Shown here in pieces: positions 1-7,020 of a stretch of DNA of 19,530 bases (position 1 is the stretch's first letter; every line of letters starts with the position of its first letter). Below the pieces are notes generated by a model. It ran no database searches. It was not told the origin of the DNA and saw only the letters and a program-made list of their open reading frames with translations. Made by a program: the position numbers and the translations under genes. Source of the DNA: Eubacterium sp. UBA3279 (lineage in GTDB: Bacteria; Bacillota; Clostridia; Lachnospirales; Lachnospiraceae); the NCBI GenBank assembly GCA_002361775.1, contig DETV01000110.1, positions 1 through 19,530 of the forward strand, given 5' to 3'.

Positions 1-12
1 GGCAACACTTAG
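1..12 (+). CDS. possible 3' end of upstream gene (transporter ATPase?)
   Basis: The first twelve bases read Gly-Asn-Thr-stop in frame 1 and end 21 bp before the permease start, with the permease ribosome site between. RbsA-type ATPase genes commonly precede RbsC-type permeases, so this may be the tail of the ATPase. Three codons cannot identify a gene, and frame 2 also reaches a stop nearby. Confidence 0.25.
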   Translation, partial: GNT

Positions 13-33
13 AGATTAGGAGGAGATAGAAAG

Positions 34-1038
34 ATGACGAAGGAAAATAAGAGAGGAAATGCTTTTACAAATAACCCATTGGTAAAAGCAATTGGATCTC
101 AGAAATTGGTTGTTTTGATGGCAGTTATTGTACTGTTTGTGGTTTTCAGTATTGCCAGCGGTAGTTTCCGTCAGTATACAACGATGCTGAGTTTGCTTGA
201 TATGATTTACTATATTGCCTTTATGGCAATAGGCGTTACATTCTGTCTGATTACAGGCGGTGTGGATCTGTCAATTGGTACCGGAATGTTCTGTTACTCA
301 CTGATTGGTGCGTTTTTAGTGGCACATAAAGGATTTCCGGTTTGGGCAGGTCTTCTGGTATGTATTCTTTGCGGTATTGTGATGGGATTCTTCAATGGAT
401 TTCTGGTGGCAGTTATGAATTTGCCTCCGTTTATCGCAACACTTTGTTCTATGATGATCACAAGAGGACTTGGTTCTCTGATTACAGGCGGTTTGTCTGT
501 AGCATGGCCGGCATCCAGTACTCCGGAAGGAGCATTTCGTAACTTGTTTAAGCTGAATGTGGGAGGAACAATTATTCCTATCGGATTGATTTTTGTTCTG
601 GCAGCGGCTGTTATCATGTCTATTGTATTAAATAAGACAAGACCGGGCCGTTACATCATCGCTGTAGGAAGTAATAAGGAAGCGCTTAGACTTTCCGGTG
701 TAAATGTAGTAAAATGGCAGTGGCTGGCATACGTGATCTCCGGTATCTTTACCGGTCTGGCAGCAGTTGCTTATGCAGGAGTTCTTTCCTCATCTGTAGC
801 TCCTGGCGGTGGAGCAGGTCTGGAGATGGATGCAATCTGTGGAGCTATTATCGGTGGAACTTCCATGAACGGTGGTTCAGGAACGATTTCCGGTACTCTT
901 CTCGGTGTGTTCGTTATGGGACTTTTGAAAATCGGACTTCCTTTCGTGGGATTCCAGGCCAGCGGTCAGCAGATTATTACAGGACTTGTTCTGATTCTGG
1001 CAGTTTATATTGACGTATTGAAAAATAAAAACAAATAG
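34..1038 (+). CDS. sugar ABC transporter permease, RbsC/BPD_transp_2 family, probably L-rhamnose
   Basis: Inner-membrane permease subunit of a pentose/deoxyhexose-type ABC importer. The 334-residue protein is nearly all hydrophobic, with an estimated 8-10 membrane segments, the first at about residues 25-45. Family signatures include GVDLSIG near residue 78, a G-N-G-F-L-V turn followed by LPPFIATL near 130, and AVGSNKEALRLSG near 210-223, the cytoplasmic loop expected to contact the ATPase. An AGGAGG at 18-23 supports the ATG at 34. It is followed after 61 nt by the binding protein, the usual ATPase-permease-binding protein order. Substrate assignment to rhamnose is inference from the adjacent rhaB and rhaA genes; ribose, fucose or other sugars handled by this family cannot be excluded from sequence alone. 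Family call is firm. Confidence 0.9.
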   Translation: MTKENKRGNAFTNNPLVKAIGSQKLVVLMAVIVLFVVFSIASGSFRQYTTMLSLLDMIYYIAFMAIGVTFCLITGGVDLSIGTGMFCYSLIGAFLVAHKGFPVWAGLLVCILCGIVMGFFNGFLVAVMNLPPFIATLCSMMITRGLGSLITGGLSVAWPASSTPEGAFRNLFKLNVGGTIIPIGLIFVLAAAVIMSIVLNKTRPGRYIIAVGSNKEALRLSGVNVVKWQWLAYVISGIFTGLAAVAYAGVLSSSVAPGGGAGLEMDAICGAIIGGTSMNGGSGTISGTLLGVFVMGLLKIGLPFVGFQASGQQIITGLVLILAVYIDVLKNKNK

Positions 1039-1099
1039 AAAAACAAAAAGAAATATATAGTGCGAGACGCTATGTATATAGAAAAAGGAGGATTTCAAA

Positions 1100-2278
1100 A
1101 TGAAGAAAAAAGTTTTAAGCGTATTATTATGCACAGCAATGGTAGCAACAATGGCAGCAGGATGTGGATCTGATGCGAAAGACACAGCTAAGACAGATGA
1201 CACTGCAAAAACAGACGATGCGGCAAAAGAAGATGAAGCGCCTGCAGATGATGCAGCAGACGATGCGGCAAAAGAAGATGAAGCTCCAGCAGGAGATATG
1301 CACTTTGAAATCGTATCCAAAGGTTTCCAGCACGCTTACTGGCAGGCAGTTTTGAAAGGTGCAGAAAACAAAGCTTCAGAACTGGGTGTTACAATTAACT
1401 TTGTTGGACCTAATACAGAGTCTGACGTAGCTGACCAGGTACAGATGCTGACAAGTGCAATCAATGCAAAACCAAACGCTATCGGATTGGCAGCTCTGTC
1501 TACAGATGCTTGTCTGGATGCTATTGCAACAGCACAGTCTTCAAATATTCCGATTATCGGATTTGACTCTGGTGTTCCAGGCGCTCCGGAAGGCGCTATT
1601 GCAGCAAACGCAGCAACAGATAACTATGCAGCAGGTGCTTTGGCAGCAGAAAAAACATATGAAGCAATCAAAGACAGAATCGCAAATGCAGATGGCTCTG
1701 TAAGAATTGGTGTTCTGGGACAGGATGCTACTTCTGAATCTATCGTTAACCGTGGTCTTGGATTTATTGACAAGATTGCTGAACTGATTCAGGCAGATGG
1801 AAAAACTGTAACAGTTGAAGGAAATGACAAATATGTAACTGATTCCAAAGTAGAAAAAACAGACGGCGCTGATGTTGTGATCGAAGTTGCAGTTCCTGCT
1901 TCTGTAGATGCTTCTCTTTCCAAAACAGACTGCGAAACTATCCTGAATAAAGAAGATACAATCGCTGTTTATGGTTCTAACCAGCATTCTGGTGAAGCTA
2001 TGGTAAGTGCTAATGAAACACTTCAGAAATTCGGTACTGGCGAAGATCAGGTTATCGGTGTAGCATTTGACTCTGGTAAAGTTATCATGGGTGCAGTTGA
2101 AAACGGAACATTCCTTGGCGCTATTACACAGGCTCCTGTAGCTATGGGTGAGAAGATCGTTGAACTTCTGTACGCAGCAGCTAACGGTGAAACAGTAGAA
2201 GATGTTGACACAGGATGCCAGTGGTATACTGCTGAAAACATGAAAGACGAAGAAATCGCACAGAACCTGTACGAATAA
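1100..2278 (+). CDS. sugar ABC transporter substrate-binding lipoprotein, Peripla_BP_4 type, probably L-rhamnose
   Basis: Extracytoplasmic binding protein of the importer encoded just upstream. Residues 1-21 form a lipoprotein signal peptide with lipobox MAAGC, so Cys22 is the predicted lipidated residue. Residues 23-66 are an acidic, repetitive Ala/Asp/Lys/Glu linker that should hold the binding domain away from the membrane. From about residue 67 the protein follows the ribose/allose-binding pattern: SKGFQHAYWQAVLKGAE, a QVQMLTSAI helix, IPIIGFDSGV, and a second-lobe GVAFDSG. AAGGAGG at 1085-1091 supports the start. The 61-nt gap after the permease can fold into an AT-rich hairpin at 1053-1079, and a terminator follows the gene, an arrangement often linked to higher yield of binding protein than of permease. 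Ligand specificity is inferred from the neighbouring rha genes. Confidence 0.9.
   Translation: MKKKVLSVLLCTAMVATMAAGCGSDAKDTAKTDDTAKTDDAAKEDEAPADDAADDAAKEDEAPAGDMHFEIVSKGFQHAYWQAVLKGAENKASELGVTINFVGPNTESDVADQVQMLTSAINAKPNAIGLAALSTDACLDAIATAQSSNIPIIGFDSGVPGAPEGAIAANAATDNYAAGALAAEKTYEAIKDRIANADGSVRIGVLGQDATSESIVNRGLGFIDKIAELIQADGKTVTVEGNDKYVTDSKVEKTDGADVVIEVAVPASVDASLSKTDCETILNKEDTIAVYGSNQHSGEAMVSANETLQKFGTGEDQVIGVAFDSGKVIMGAVENGTFLGAITQAPVAMGEKIVELLYAAANGETVEDVDTGCQWYTAENMKDEEIAQNLYE
1212..1284 (+). repeat. in-frame tandem duplication in the lipoprotein linker
   Basis: A 28-nt block at 1212-1239 recurs exactly at 1257-1284, an offset of 45 bp (15 codons). Both copies encode DDAAKEDEAPA in frame (residues 39-49 and 54-64). 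The offset preserves the reading frame and only changes the length of the flexible linker. Confidence 0.85.
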
Positions 2279-2303
2279 TCAAATCGGAAACGATGTTTAT
2301 GAG

Positions 2304-2342
2304 GGAACCGGAGCTGTCAGGGGACAGTTCCGGTTCCTTTTT
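2304..2342 (+). terminator. intrinsic terminator after the binding-protein gene
   Basis: A 15-bp stem (2304-2318 with 2323-2337, a single G-U pair) closes a 4-nt AGGG loop and runs straight into five T. It starts 26 nt after the binding-protein stop. Only 35 nt separate its T run from the rhaB1 start, leaving no room for a normal promoter, so it probably works as a partial terminator. Confidence 0.9.
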
Positions 2343-2377
2343 ACCAGAATAGAACGGTTGAGAAGGAGTTTTTACAG

Positions 2378-3856
2378 ATGAATAAGAGAGTATTGGCATT
2401 TGATTTTGGAGCATCCAGTGGAAGAGCTATGATTGGAACATATAACGGAGAAACTTTGGAATTAGAAGAAATCCATCGTTTTTCCAATGATCCGGTTATT
2501 GTAAACGGAACAATGTACTGGGATACCCTTCGTTTGTTCTATGAAATCAAGCAGGGTATCATTAAGGCTAAGCTGGCAGGCGGATTTGACAGTATCGGTA
2601 TTGATACCTGGGGAGTGGATTTTGGCCTGTTGGATAAGGAAGGAAAACTTCTGGAAAATCCGATTCATTACAGAGATGACAGAACAAAAGGGATGATTGA
2701 GAAGAGTTTTGAATATCTTCCGAAAGAAAAATTCTATGAGATCACAGGTCTGCAGTTTATGGAATTGAATACAGTGTTCCAGCTTCTGGCGCTGAAGGAG
2801 AAACGTCCTGAAGTTCTGGAACGGGCAGATAAATTGCTGCTTACTCCGGATCTTTTTGCGTATTTCCTTACAGGGGTGAAGAGTACGGAATATTCTATAG
2901 CTTCTACCACCCAGTTATTAGATGCAAAAAATCGTACATGGTCAAAAGAAGTGATGGAAGCGATGGGAATTCCTCAGGATATACTTACAGAAATCGTACC
3001 CTGTGGAACGGTGATCGGACAGCTTTCCGATGAAATCTGTGAAGAACTGGGTGTACCGAAGGTAGATGTGGTGGCTGTTGCTTCTCATGATACTCAGAGC
3101 GCTTTGATTGCTGTACCTGCAAAAGAGAAAGACTTTATTTTCCTCAGCAGCGGAACCTGGTCTTTGCTGGGAACGGAGCTGGATACACCAATCATTGATG
3201 AAAACTCTGAAAAATATAATATTACCAATGAGGGTGGATGTGAATATAAGACCAGTTTCCTGAAAAATATTATTGGAACATGGCTGATTCAGGAAAGCCG
3301 CCGTCAGTGGATCCGGGAAGGAAAGGAATATGGATTTGGTGAATTAGAGTCTATGGCAAAAGAAGTCACAGCGCTTCAGAATTTCATTGATCCGGATGCG
3401 CCGGAATTTGTACCTGCAGGAAATATTCCCAGAAGAATTCGTGAATATTGCGAAAAGAGCGGACAGCCTGTACCGGAAACCATAGCGGATGTTGTATGCT
3501 GTATTGATCAGAGTCTGGCTCTCAAATATCGTACTGCTCTGGAAGAAATTGAACATTGTACCGGAAAACACTACGATACTATTTATATCGTAGGCGGCGG
3601 TACCCAGAGTAAACTTCTCTGTCAATTTACAGCTAATGCCTGTGGACGTAAGGTAGTAACCGGTCCGGTGGAGGCGACAGTTCTGGGTAATCTTGTTATG
3701 CAGCTTTATGCGGCGAATGATGTGCCGGAAATTCATGATCTTCAGACAGCGAGAGATTTAATCGCCCGCTCCTCTGAGATTGCAGAATATGAGCCGCAGA
3801 ATGTGGAGGCCTGGGATGAGGCATATGAAAGATTTAAAAAAGTAATAAATCTGTAA
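2378..3856 (+). CDS. rhaB: rhamnulokinase (copy 1)
   Basis: ATP-dependent kinase of the FGGY family converting L-rhamnulose to L-rhamnulose 1-phosphate in the cytoplasm. The 492 residues match full-length family members. N-terminal sugar-kinase fold: DFGASSGR at 9-16 (phosphate 1 motif), IDTWGVDFGLLD at 75-86, YRDDRT at 98-103. ASHDTQSA at 235-242 carries the expected catalytic base Asp238. C-terminal nucleotide-binding fold: SSGTWSLLG at 257-265, VGGGTQSKLLCQ at 405-416, GPVEATVLGN at 429-438, and a complete C-terminal helix ending near AWDEAYERF. AAGGAG at 2363-2368 supports the ATG. It sits between two intrinsic terminators, so it probably depends on read-through from the transporter genes. 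A second rhamnulokinase follows. FGGY relatives such as fuculokinase are less likely given the DTWGVDF and SSGTWSLLG signatures and the rhaA neighbour. Confidence 0.93.
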   Translation: MNKRVLAFDFGASSGRAMIGTYNGETLELEEIHRFSNDPVIVNGTMYWDTLRLFYEIKQGIIKAKLAGGFDSIGIDTWGVDFGLLDKEGKLLENPIHYRDDRTKGMIEKSFEYLPKEKFYEITGLQFMELNTVFQLLALKEKRPEVLERADKLLLTPDLFAYFLTGVKSTEYSIASTTQLLDAKNRTWSKEVMEAMGIPQDILTEIVPCGTVIGQLSDEICEELGVPKVDVVAVASHDTQSALIAVPAKEKDFIFLSSGTWSLLGTELDTPIIDENSEKYNITNEGGCEYKTSFLKNIIGTWLIQESRRQWIREGKEYGFGELESMAKEVTALQNFIDPDAPEFVPAGNIPRRIREYCEKSGQPVPETIADVVCCIDQSLALKYRTALEEIEHCTGKHYDTIYIVGGGTQSKLLCQFTANACGRKVVTGPVEATVLGNLVMQLYAANDVPEIHDLQTARDLIARSSEIAEYEPQNVEAWDEAYERFKKVINL

Positions 3857-3865
3857 ACCGGTTTA
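3854..3865. promoter_or_regulatory. perfect 12-bp palindrome at the rhaB1 stop codon (possible operator)
   Basis: TAAACCGGTTTA is self-complementary and overlaps the rhaB1 stop codon. With flanks it reads TGTAAACCGGTTTAAA, loosely like the TGTAA/TTTACA arms described for clostridial CcpA sites, though it lacks a standard cre core. It lies before the rhaB2-rhaA pair but upstream of a terminator, so a regulatory role is only a guess. Confidence 0.25.
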
Positions 3866-3896
3866 AAAACAGTATGCTCTTTGAAAAGAAGTAATA

Positions 3897-3956
3897 AAAG
3901 AACCTGATATGCAAATAAGGACACTCTCCTTTGCAAATCAGGTTCTTTCATTTTTT
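3897..3956 (+). terminator. intrinsic terminator after rhaB1
   Basis: AAAGAACCTGAT at 3897-3908 pairs with ATCAGGTTCTTT at 3937-3948. The stem continues inward through GCAAA pairing and an AAGGA/TCCTT top with a small bulge. Six T follow at 3951-3956. It lies 40 nt after the rhaB1 stop and about 60 nt before rhaB2, separating the two kinases transcriptionally. The near-symmetric A/T flanks could also work from the other strand. Confidence 0.85.
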
Positions 3957-4018
3957 CGGCAAGTTCAGTACAATGAAAACAGAAAGCAGAAAATAATACG
4001 TATGTAAGGAGGATAACC

Positions 4019-5422
4019 GTGAATAAATATTATTTAGCTGTGGATATAGGTGCATCCAGCGGACGTCATATGCTGGGATGGATGGAAGACGGACAGATGC
4101 ATCTGGAAGAGGTTTACCGTTTTTCCAATGGAATGGTAAAAAAGGACGGTGAACGTTGCTGGGAAATGGATCGGCTGTACCGGGAAATTCTGAATGGCAT
4201 GAAAAAATGCAAGGAAATCGGTAAAGTGCCTGTAAGTATGGGAATTGATACCTGGGGAGTGGATTTTGTTCTCCTGGACGAGAATGACAAAATGTTGGGA
4301 AATGCGGTAGGATACCGGGATAAACGAACCACAGGTATGGATGAGAAGGTTTACGAAAAAATAAGTCTGGAAGCTCTGTATGAGAGAACCGGGATTCAGA
4401 AAGCAATTTTTAATACCATATATCAGTTAATGGCAGTAAAAGAGCAGCATCCGGAATATATGGATCAGGCAAAAACTTTGCTCTTTGTTCCGGATTATTT
4501 TCATTACTGTCTGACAGGTAAGAAGGTAAACGAATATACAGAAGCTACCACGGGACAATTGATCAGCCCGGACACCAAAGACTGGGATTATGAATTACTG
4601 GAACTTTTGGGATATAAAAAGGAAATGTTCCAGAAGATTGTGATGCCAGGCACGAATCTGGGAGGACTGACCAGGGAAGTACAAAAAGAAGTGGGATATA
4701 ATCTGGAGGTGGTGGTTCCCGCCACTCATGATACCGGTTCAGCGGTGCTGGCAGTTCCGGCAAATGATGATGATTTTATTTATATCAGTTCAGGAACCTG
4801 GTCATTAATGGGAATTGAGAGAAAAGAAGCAGATTGTTCCCAGGAAAGCTGTAATTTGAATTTTACAAATGAGGGAGGATATGAGTATCGGTTCCGCTAT
4901 CTGAAAAATATTATGGGATTGTGGATGATACAGTCGGTTCGTCATGAATTTGACGATGCATATGGTTTTGGAGAAATCTGTGCCATGGCAGAAGAAGCGA
5001 AAGACTTTCCTTCTCGGGTGGATGTAAATGATGACCGCTTTCTGGCTCCGGAAAATATGACGGAAGAAGTCAGAGCAGCATGCAGAGAAAGCGGACAGCC
5101 TGTACCGGAAACCCTGGGAGAAATTGCGACAGTGATTTATACCAGTCTGGCAGAGTGTTATGGAAAAACAGCAGAGGAACTGGAGAAAATGGCAGGGCGG
5201 ACATTTGGAAGAATCCATATTATCGGCGGAGGAGCAAATGCTGCATATCTGAATGAACTGACAGCCCGCATTACGAAAAAAGAAGTTCATGCCGGCCCTA
5301 CGGAAGCGACAGCCATAGGAAATCTTACAGCCCAGATGCTTCACGCAGGAGAATTTTCTTCTGTGGAAGAGGCGAGAGATGTGATCCATCAGTCCTTTGA
5401 TATCAGGATATATTGCGCATAA
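4019..5422 (+). CDS. rhaB: rhamnulokinase (copy 2), GTG start, short C-terminus
   Basis: A second FGGY rhamnulokinase of 467 residues. It aligns with the upstream copy over almost its whole length and keeps DIGASSGR at 9-16, IDTWGVDFVLLD at 76-87, YRDKRT at 99-104, ATHDTGSA at 235-242 with catalytic Asp238, SSGTWSLMG at 257-265, IGGGANAAYLNEL at 402-414 and GPTEATAIGN at 426-435. Translation starts at GTG, chosen because AAGGAGG at 4006-4012 is six bases upstream and no in-frame ATG fits. The protein stops at DIRIYCA and lacks about 22 residues corresponding to the last helix of copy 1; the other two downstream frames do not restore them, so this is not a simple frameshift. It is followed after 75 nt by rhaA. 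All core catalytic motifs are intact, so it is probably active on rhamnulose or a related ketose. No convincing promoter was seen between the preceding terminator and the start. Confidence 0.88.
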   Translation: MNKYYLAVDIGASSGRHMLGWMEDGQMHLEEVYRFSNGMVKKDGERCWEMDRLYREILNGMKKCKEIGKVPVSMGIDTWGVDFVLLDENDKMLGNAVGYRDKRTTGMDEKVYEKISLEALYERTGIQKAIFNTIYQLMAVKEQHPEYMDQAKTLLFVPDYFHYCLTGKKVNEYTEATTGQLISPDTKDWDYELLELLGYKKEMFQKIVMPGTNLGGLTREVQKEVGYNLEVVVPATHDTGSAVLAVPANDDDFIYISSGTWSLMGIERKEADCSQESCNLNFTNEGGYEYRFRYLKNIMGLWMIQSVRHEFDDAYGFGEICAMAEEAKDFPSRVDVNDDRFLAPENMTEEVRAACRESGQPVPETLGEIATVIYTSLAECYGKTAEELEKMAGRTFGRIHIIGGGANAAYLNELTARITKKEVHAGPTEATAIGNLTAQMLHAGEFSSVEEARDVIHQSFDIRIYCA

Positions 5423-5427
5423 ATAAA

Positions 5428-5466
5428 TGTAACAGTTCCCATCATTTGTAAAACCGGACTGTTACA
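5428..5466. repeat. inverted repeat between rhaB2 and rhaA
   Basis: TGTAACAGT at 5428-5436 and ACTGTTACA at 5458-5466 are perfect 9-bp inverted arms separated by 21 nt. No T run follows, so it does not look like a terminator. It may be an mRNA-stabilising hairpin between two cistrons or a regulator site; the wide spacing favours an RNA hairpin. Confidence 0.5.
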
Positions 5467-5497
5467 ACAAATAAATGAATTTCAGGAGGATAAGAAT

Positions 5498-6754
5498 ATG
5501 ACGAATAAAGAAAGATATGAAGTTGCAAAAGAAATGTATGCAGGTCTGGGAGTTGATACAGATCAGGCGCTGGAAACACTGAAAAATATTCCCATTTCCA
5601 TGCATTGCTGGCAGGGAGATGATGTTACCGGATTTGATCATGACGGACCTTTGACAGGAGGTATTCAGGCAACCGGAGATTATCCGGGAAAAGCCCGCAC
5701 ACCGGAAGAACTGATGGCAGATATTGATAAAGTATTAAGCTTCGTTCCCGGCAAACATAAATTAAATCTTCATGCAAATTATGCAATTTTTGAAGAAGGA
5801 GAATTTGCAGACAGAGATAAACTGGAGCCGAAACATTTCAAAAAGTGGGTGGAATTTGCAAAAGAAAGAGGTCTGGGATTAGATTTTAATCCAACATACT
5901 TCTCTCATGATAAAGTAAAAGATGGTCTGACTTTATCCAGCCCGGATGAAGAAATCCGCCGTTTTTGGATCAATCACGGAAAAGCATGTATTCGGATTTC
6001 CCAGTATTTTGCAGAAGAGTTGGGACAGCCCTGTGTTATGAATATCTGGATTCCAGATGGATACAAAGATATTCCGGCAGATCGCCTGGGACCGAGAGCA
6101 AGATTTAAAGATTCTCTGGATCAGATTTTATCCATTGATTATGACAGAGAAAAAGTTCTCGTTTGTCTGGAATCTAAAGTATTTGGTATCGGTATGGAAT
6201 CTTATACGGTAGGCTCCAGCGAGTTTACTATGAATTATGCGGCAAAAAATGGAATCCTCAGTCTGATGGATAACGGACATTATCATCCTACTGAAGTGGT
6301 TTCAGATAAAATTCCATCTTTGCTGTTATTCAGTGACAAGATTGCTCTTCACGTAACCCGTCCGGTTCGCTGGGACAGTGATCATGTAGTGCTGTTTGAT
6401 GATGAAACAAGAGAGATTGCAAAAGAAATCGTGAGAAACGATGCTCTTGACCGGGTGCTTCTGGCGCTGGATTTTTTTGATGCGAGCATTAACCGGATTT
6501 CAGCCTGGACAGTGGGTATGAGAAATATGCAAAAAGCCCTTTTGTATGCACTTCTTTTGCCAAATAAACAGATGAAAGAGATGCAGGATCAGAATAGATT
6601 TACAGAATTAATGGTGCTGCAGGAAGAAATAAAGACCTATCCATTTGGAGCGGTTTGGGATTACTTCTGCGAGAGTCAGGGTGTTCTGGTGAGAGAGGAA
6701 TGGTTTAAAGAAGTACAGAAATATGAAAATGACGTATTGTCATTAAGAAAATAA
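5498..6754 (+). CDS. rhaA: L-rhamnose isomerase
   Basis: Cytoplasmic, Mn-dependent isomerase interconverting L-rhamnose and L-rhamnulose (EC 5.3.1.14), the first catabolic step. The 418 residues match the usual family length (E. coli about 419). Diagnostic segments are ISMHCWQGDDVTGF at 33-46, LNLHANYAIFE at 89-99, and DNGHYHPTEVVSDKIPSLL at 258-276. As I recall the E. coli structure, its metal ligands map with a constant offset of nine: Glu225, Asp258, His261, His285, Asp293, Asp295 and Asp325 are all present. The ATG follows AGGAGG at 5485-5490. It is the last gene of the rhamnose block, downstream of rhaB2 and closed by a terminator. Confidence in the identity is very high; no rhamnulose-1-phosphate aldolase accompanies it inside the window. 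Confidence 0.96.
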   Translation: MTNKERYEVAKEMYAGLGVDTDQALETLKNIPISMHCWQGDDVTGFDHDGPLTGGIQATGDYPGKARTPEELMADIDKVLSFVPGKHKLNLHANYAIFEEGEFADRDKLEPKHFKKWVEFAKERGLGLDFNPTYFSHDKVKDGLTLSSPDEEIRRFWINHGKACIRISQYFAEELGQPCVMNIWIPDGYKDIPADRLGPRARFKDSLDQILSIDYDREKVLVCLESKVFGIGMESYTVGSSEFTMNYAAKNGILSLMDNGHYHPTEVVSDKIPSLLLFSDKIALHVTRPVRWDSDHVVLFDDETREIAKEIVRNDALDRVLLALDFFDASINRISAWTVGMRNMQKALLYALLLPNKQMKEMQDQNRFTELMVLQEEIKTYPFGAVWDYFCESQGVLVREEWFKEVQKYENDVLSLRK

Positions 6755-6764
6755 AGTATATAAG

Positions 6765-6836
6765 AAAAGAGACTATCAAAAAAGCAGTTTGAGAAAGTAA
6801 ATTATTACAAATTGCTGTTACAGATAGTCTCTTTTT
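6765..6836 (+). terminator. long intrinsic terminator after rhaA
   Basis: AAAAGAGACTATC at 6765-6777 pairs with GATAGTCTCTTTT at 6823-6835. An inner GCAGTTTG/CAAATTGC pairing (one G-U) lies within the long loop, and a T run ends the structure. The A-rich 5' flank allows some bidirectional function. It isolates the rhamnose block from citrate synthase. Confidence 0.85.
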
Positions 6837-6871
6837 CATTTAGTGTTCATTTTTTTTTAAGATTTTGAATA

Positions 6872-6900
6872 TTGTAAGAAGAGCCATAAAAATGTATAAT
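6872..6900 (+). promoter_or_regulatory. sigma-A promoter for citrate synthase
   Basis: TTGTAA at 6872-6877 and a perfect TATAAT at 6895-6900 are separated by 17 nt. Predicted transcription start is near 6907, giving a 5' leader of about 114 nt. It lies immediately after the rhaA terminator. Confidence 0.65.
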
Positions 6901-6903
6901 AAA

Positions 6904-6945
6904 TCATATGGTGGCTGTTTCATACTGTACAGTTTCACCATATGA
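6904..6945. promoter_or_regulatory. inverted repeat over the citrate synthase start site (operator or leader hairpin)
   Basis: TCATATGGTG at 6904-6913 and CACCATATGA at 6936-6945 are perfect 10-bp arms separated by 22 nt (about three helical turns centre to centre). Between them is a 10-bp palindrome, ACTGTACAGT, at 6924-6933. In RNA, a further CTGT/ACAG pairing extends the stem. The position just downstream of the -10 box suits repressor binding or a 5' leader structure. No T run follows. Confidence 0.5.
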
Positions 6946-7020
6946 CAGAGTCCATAAAAAGGAATACAGGCAGTTCTTTGAACAATAAAAGAGCAGCATA
7001 TAGAGAAGGAGGAATATAAT

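Noticed and set aside
3973..3996. Seven-codon ORF (MKTESRK) before rhaB2 as a possible leader peptide
   Set aside because: No ribosome site and no attenuator hairpin downstream of it.
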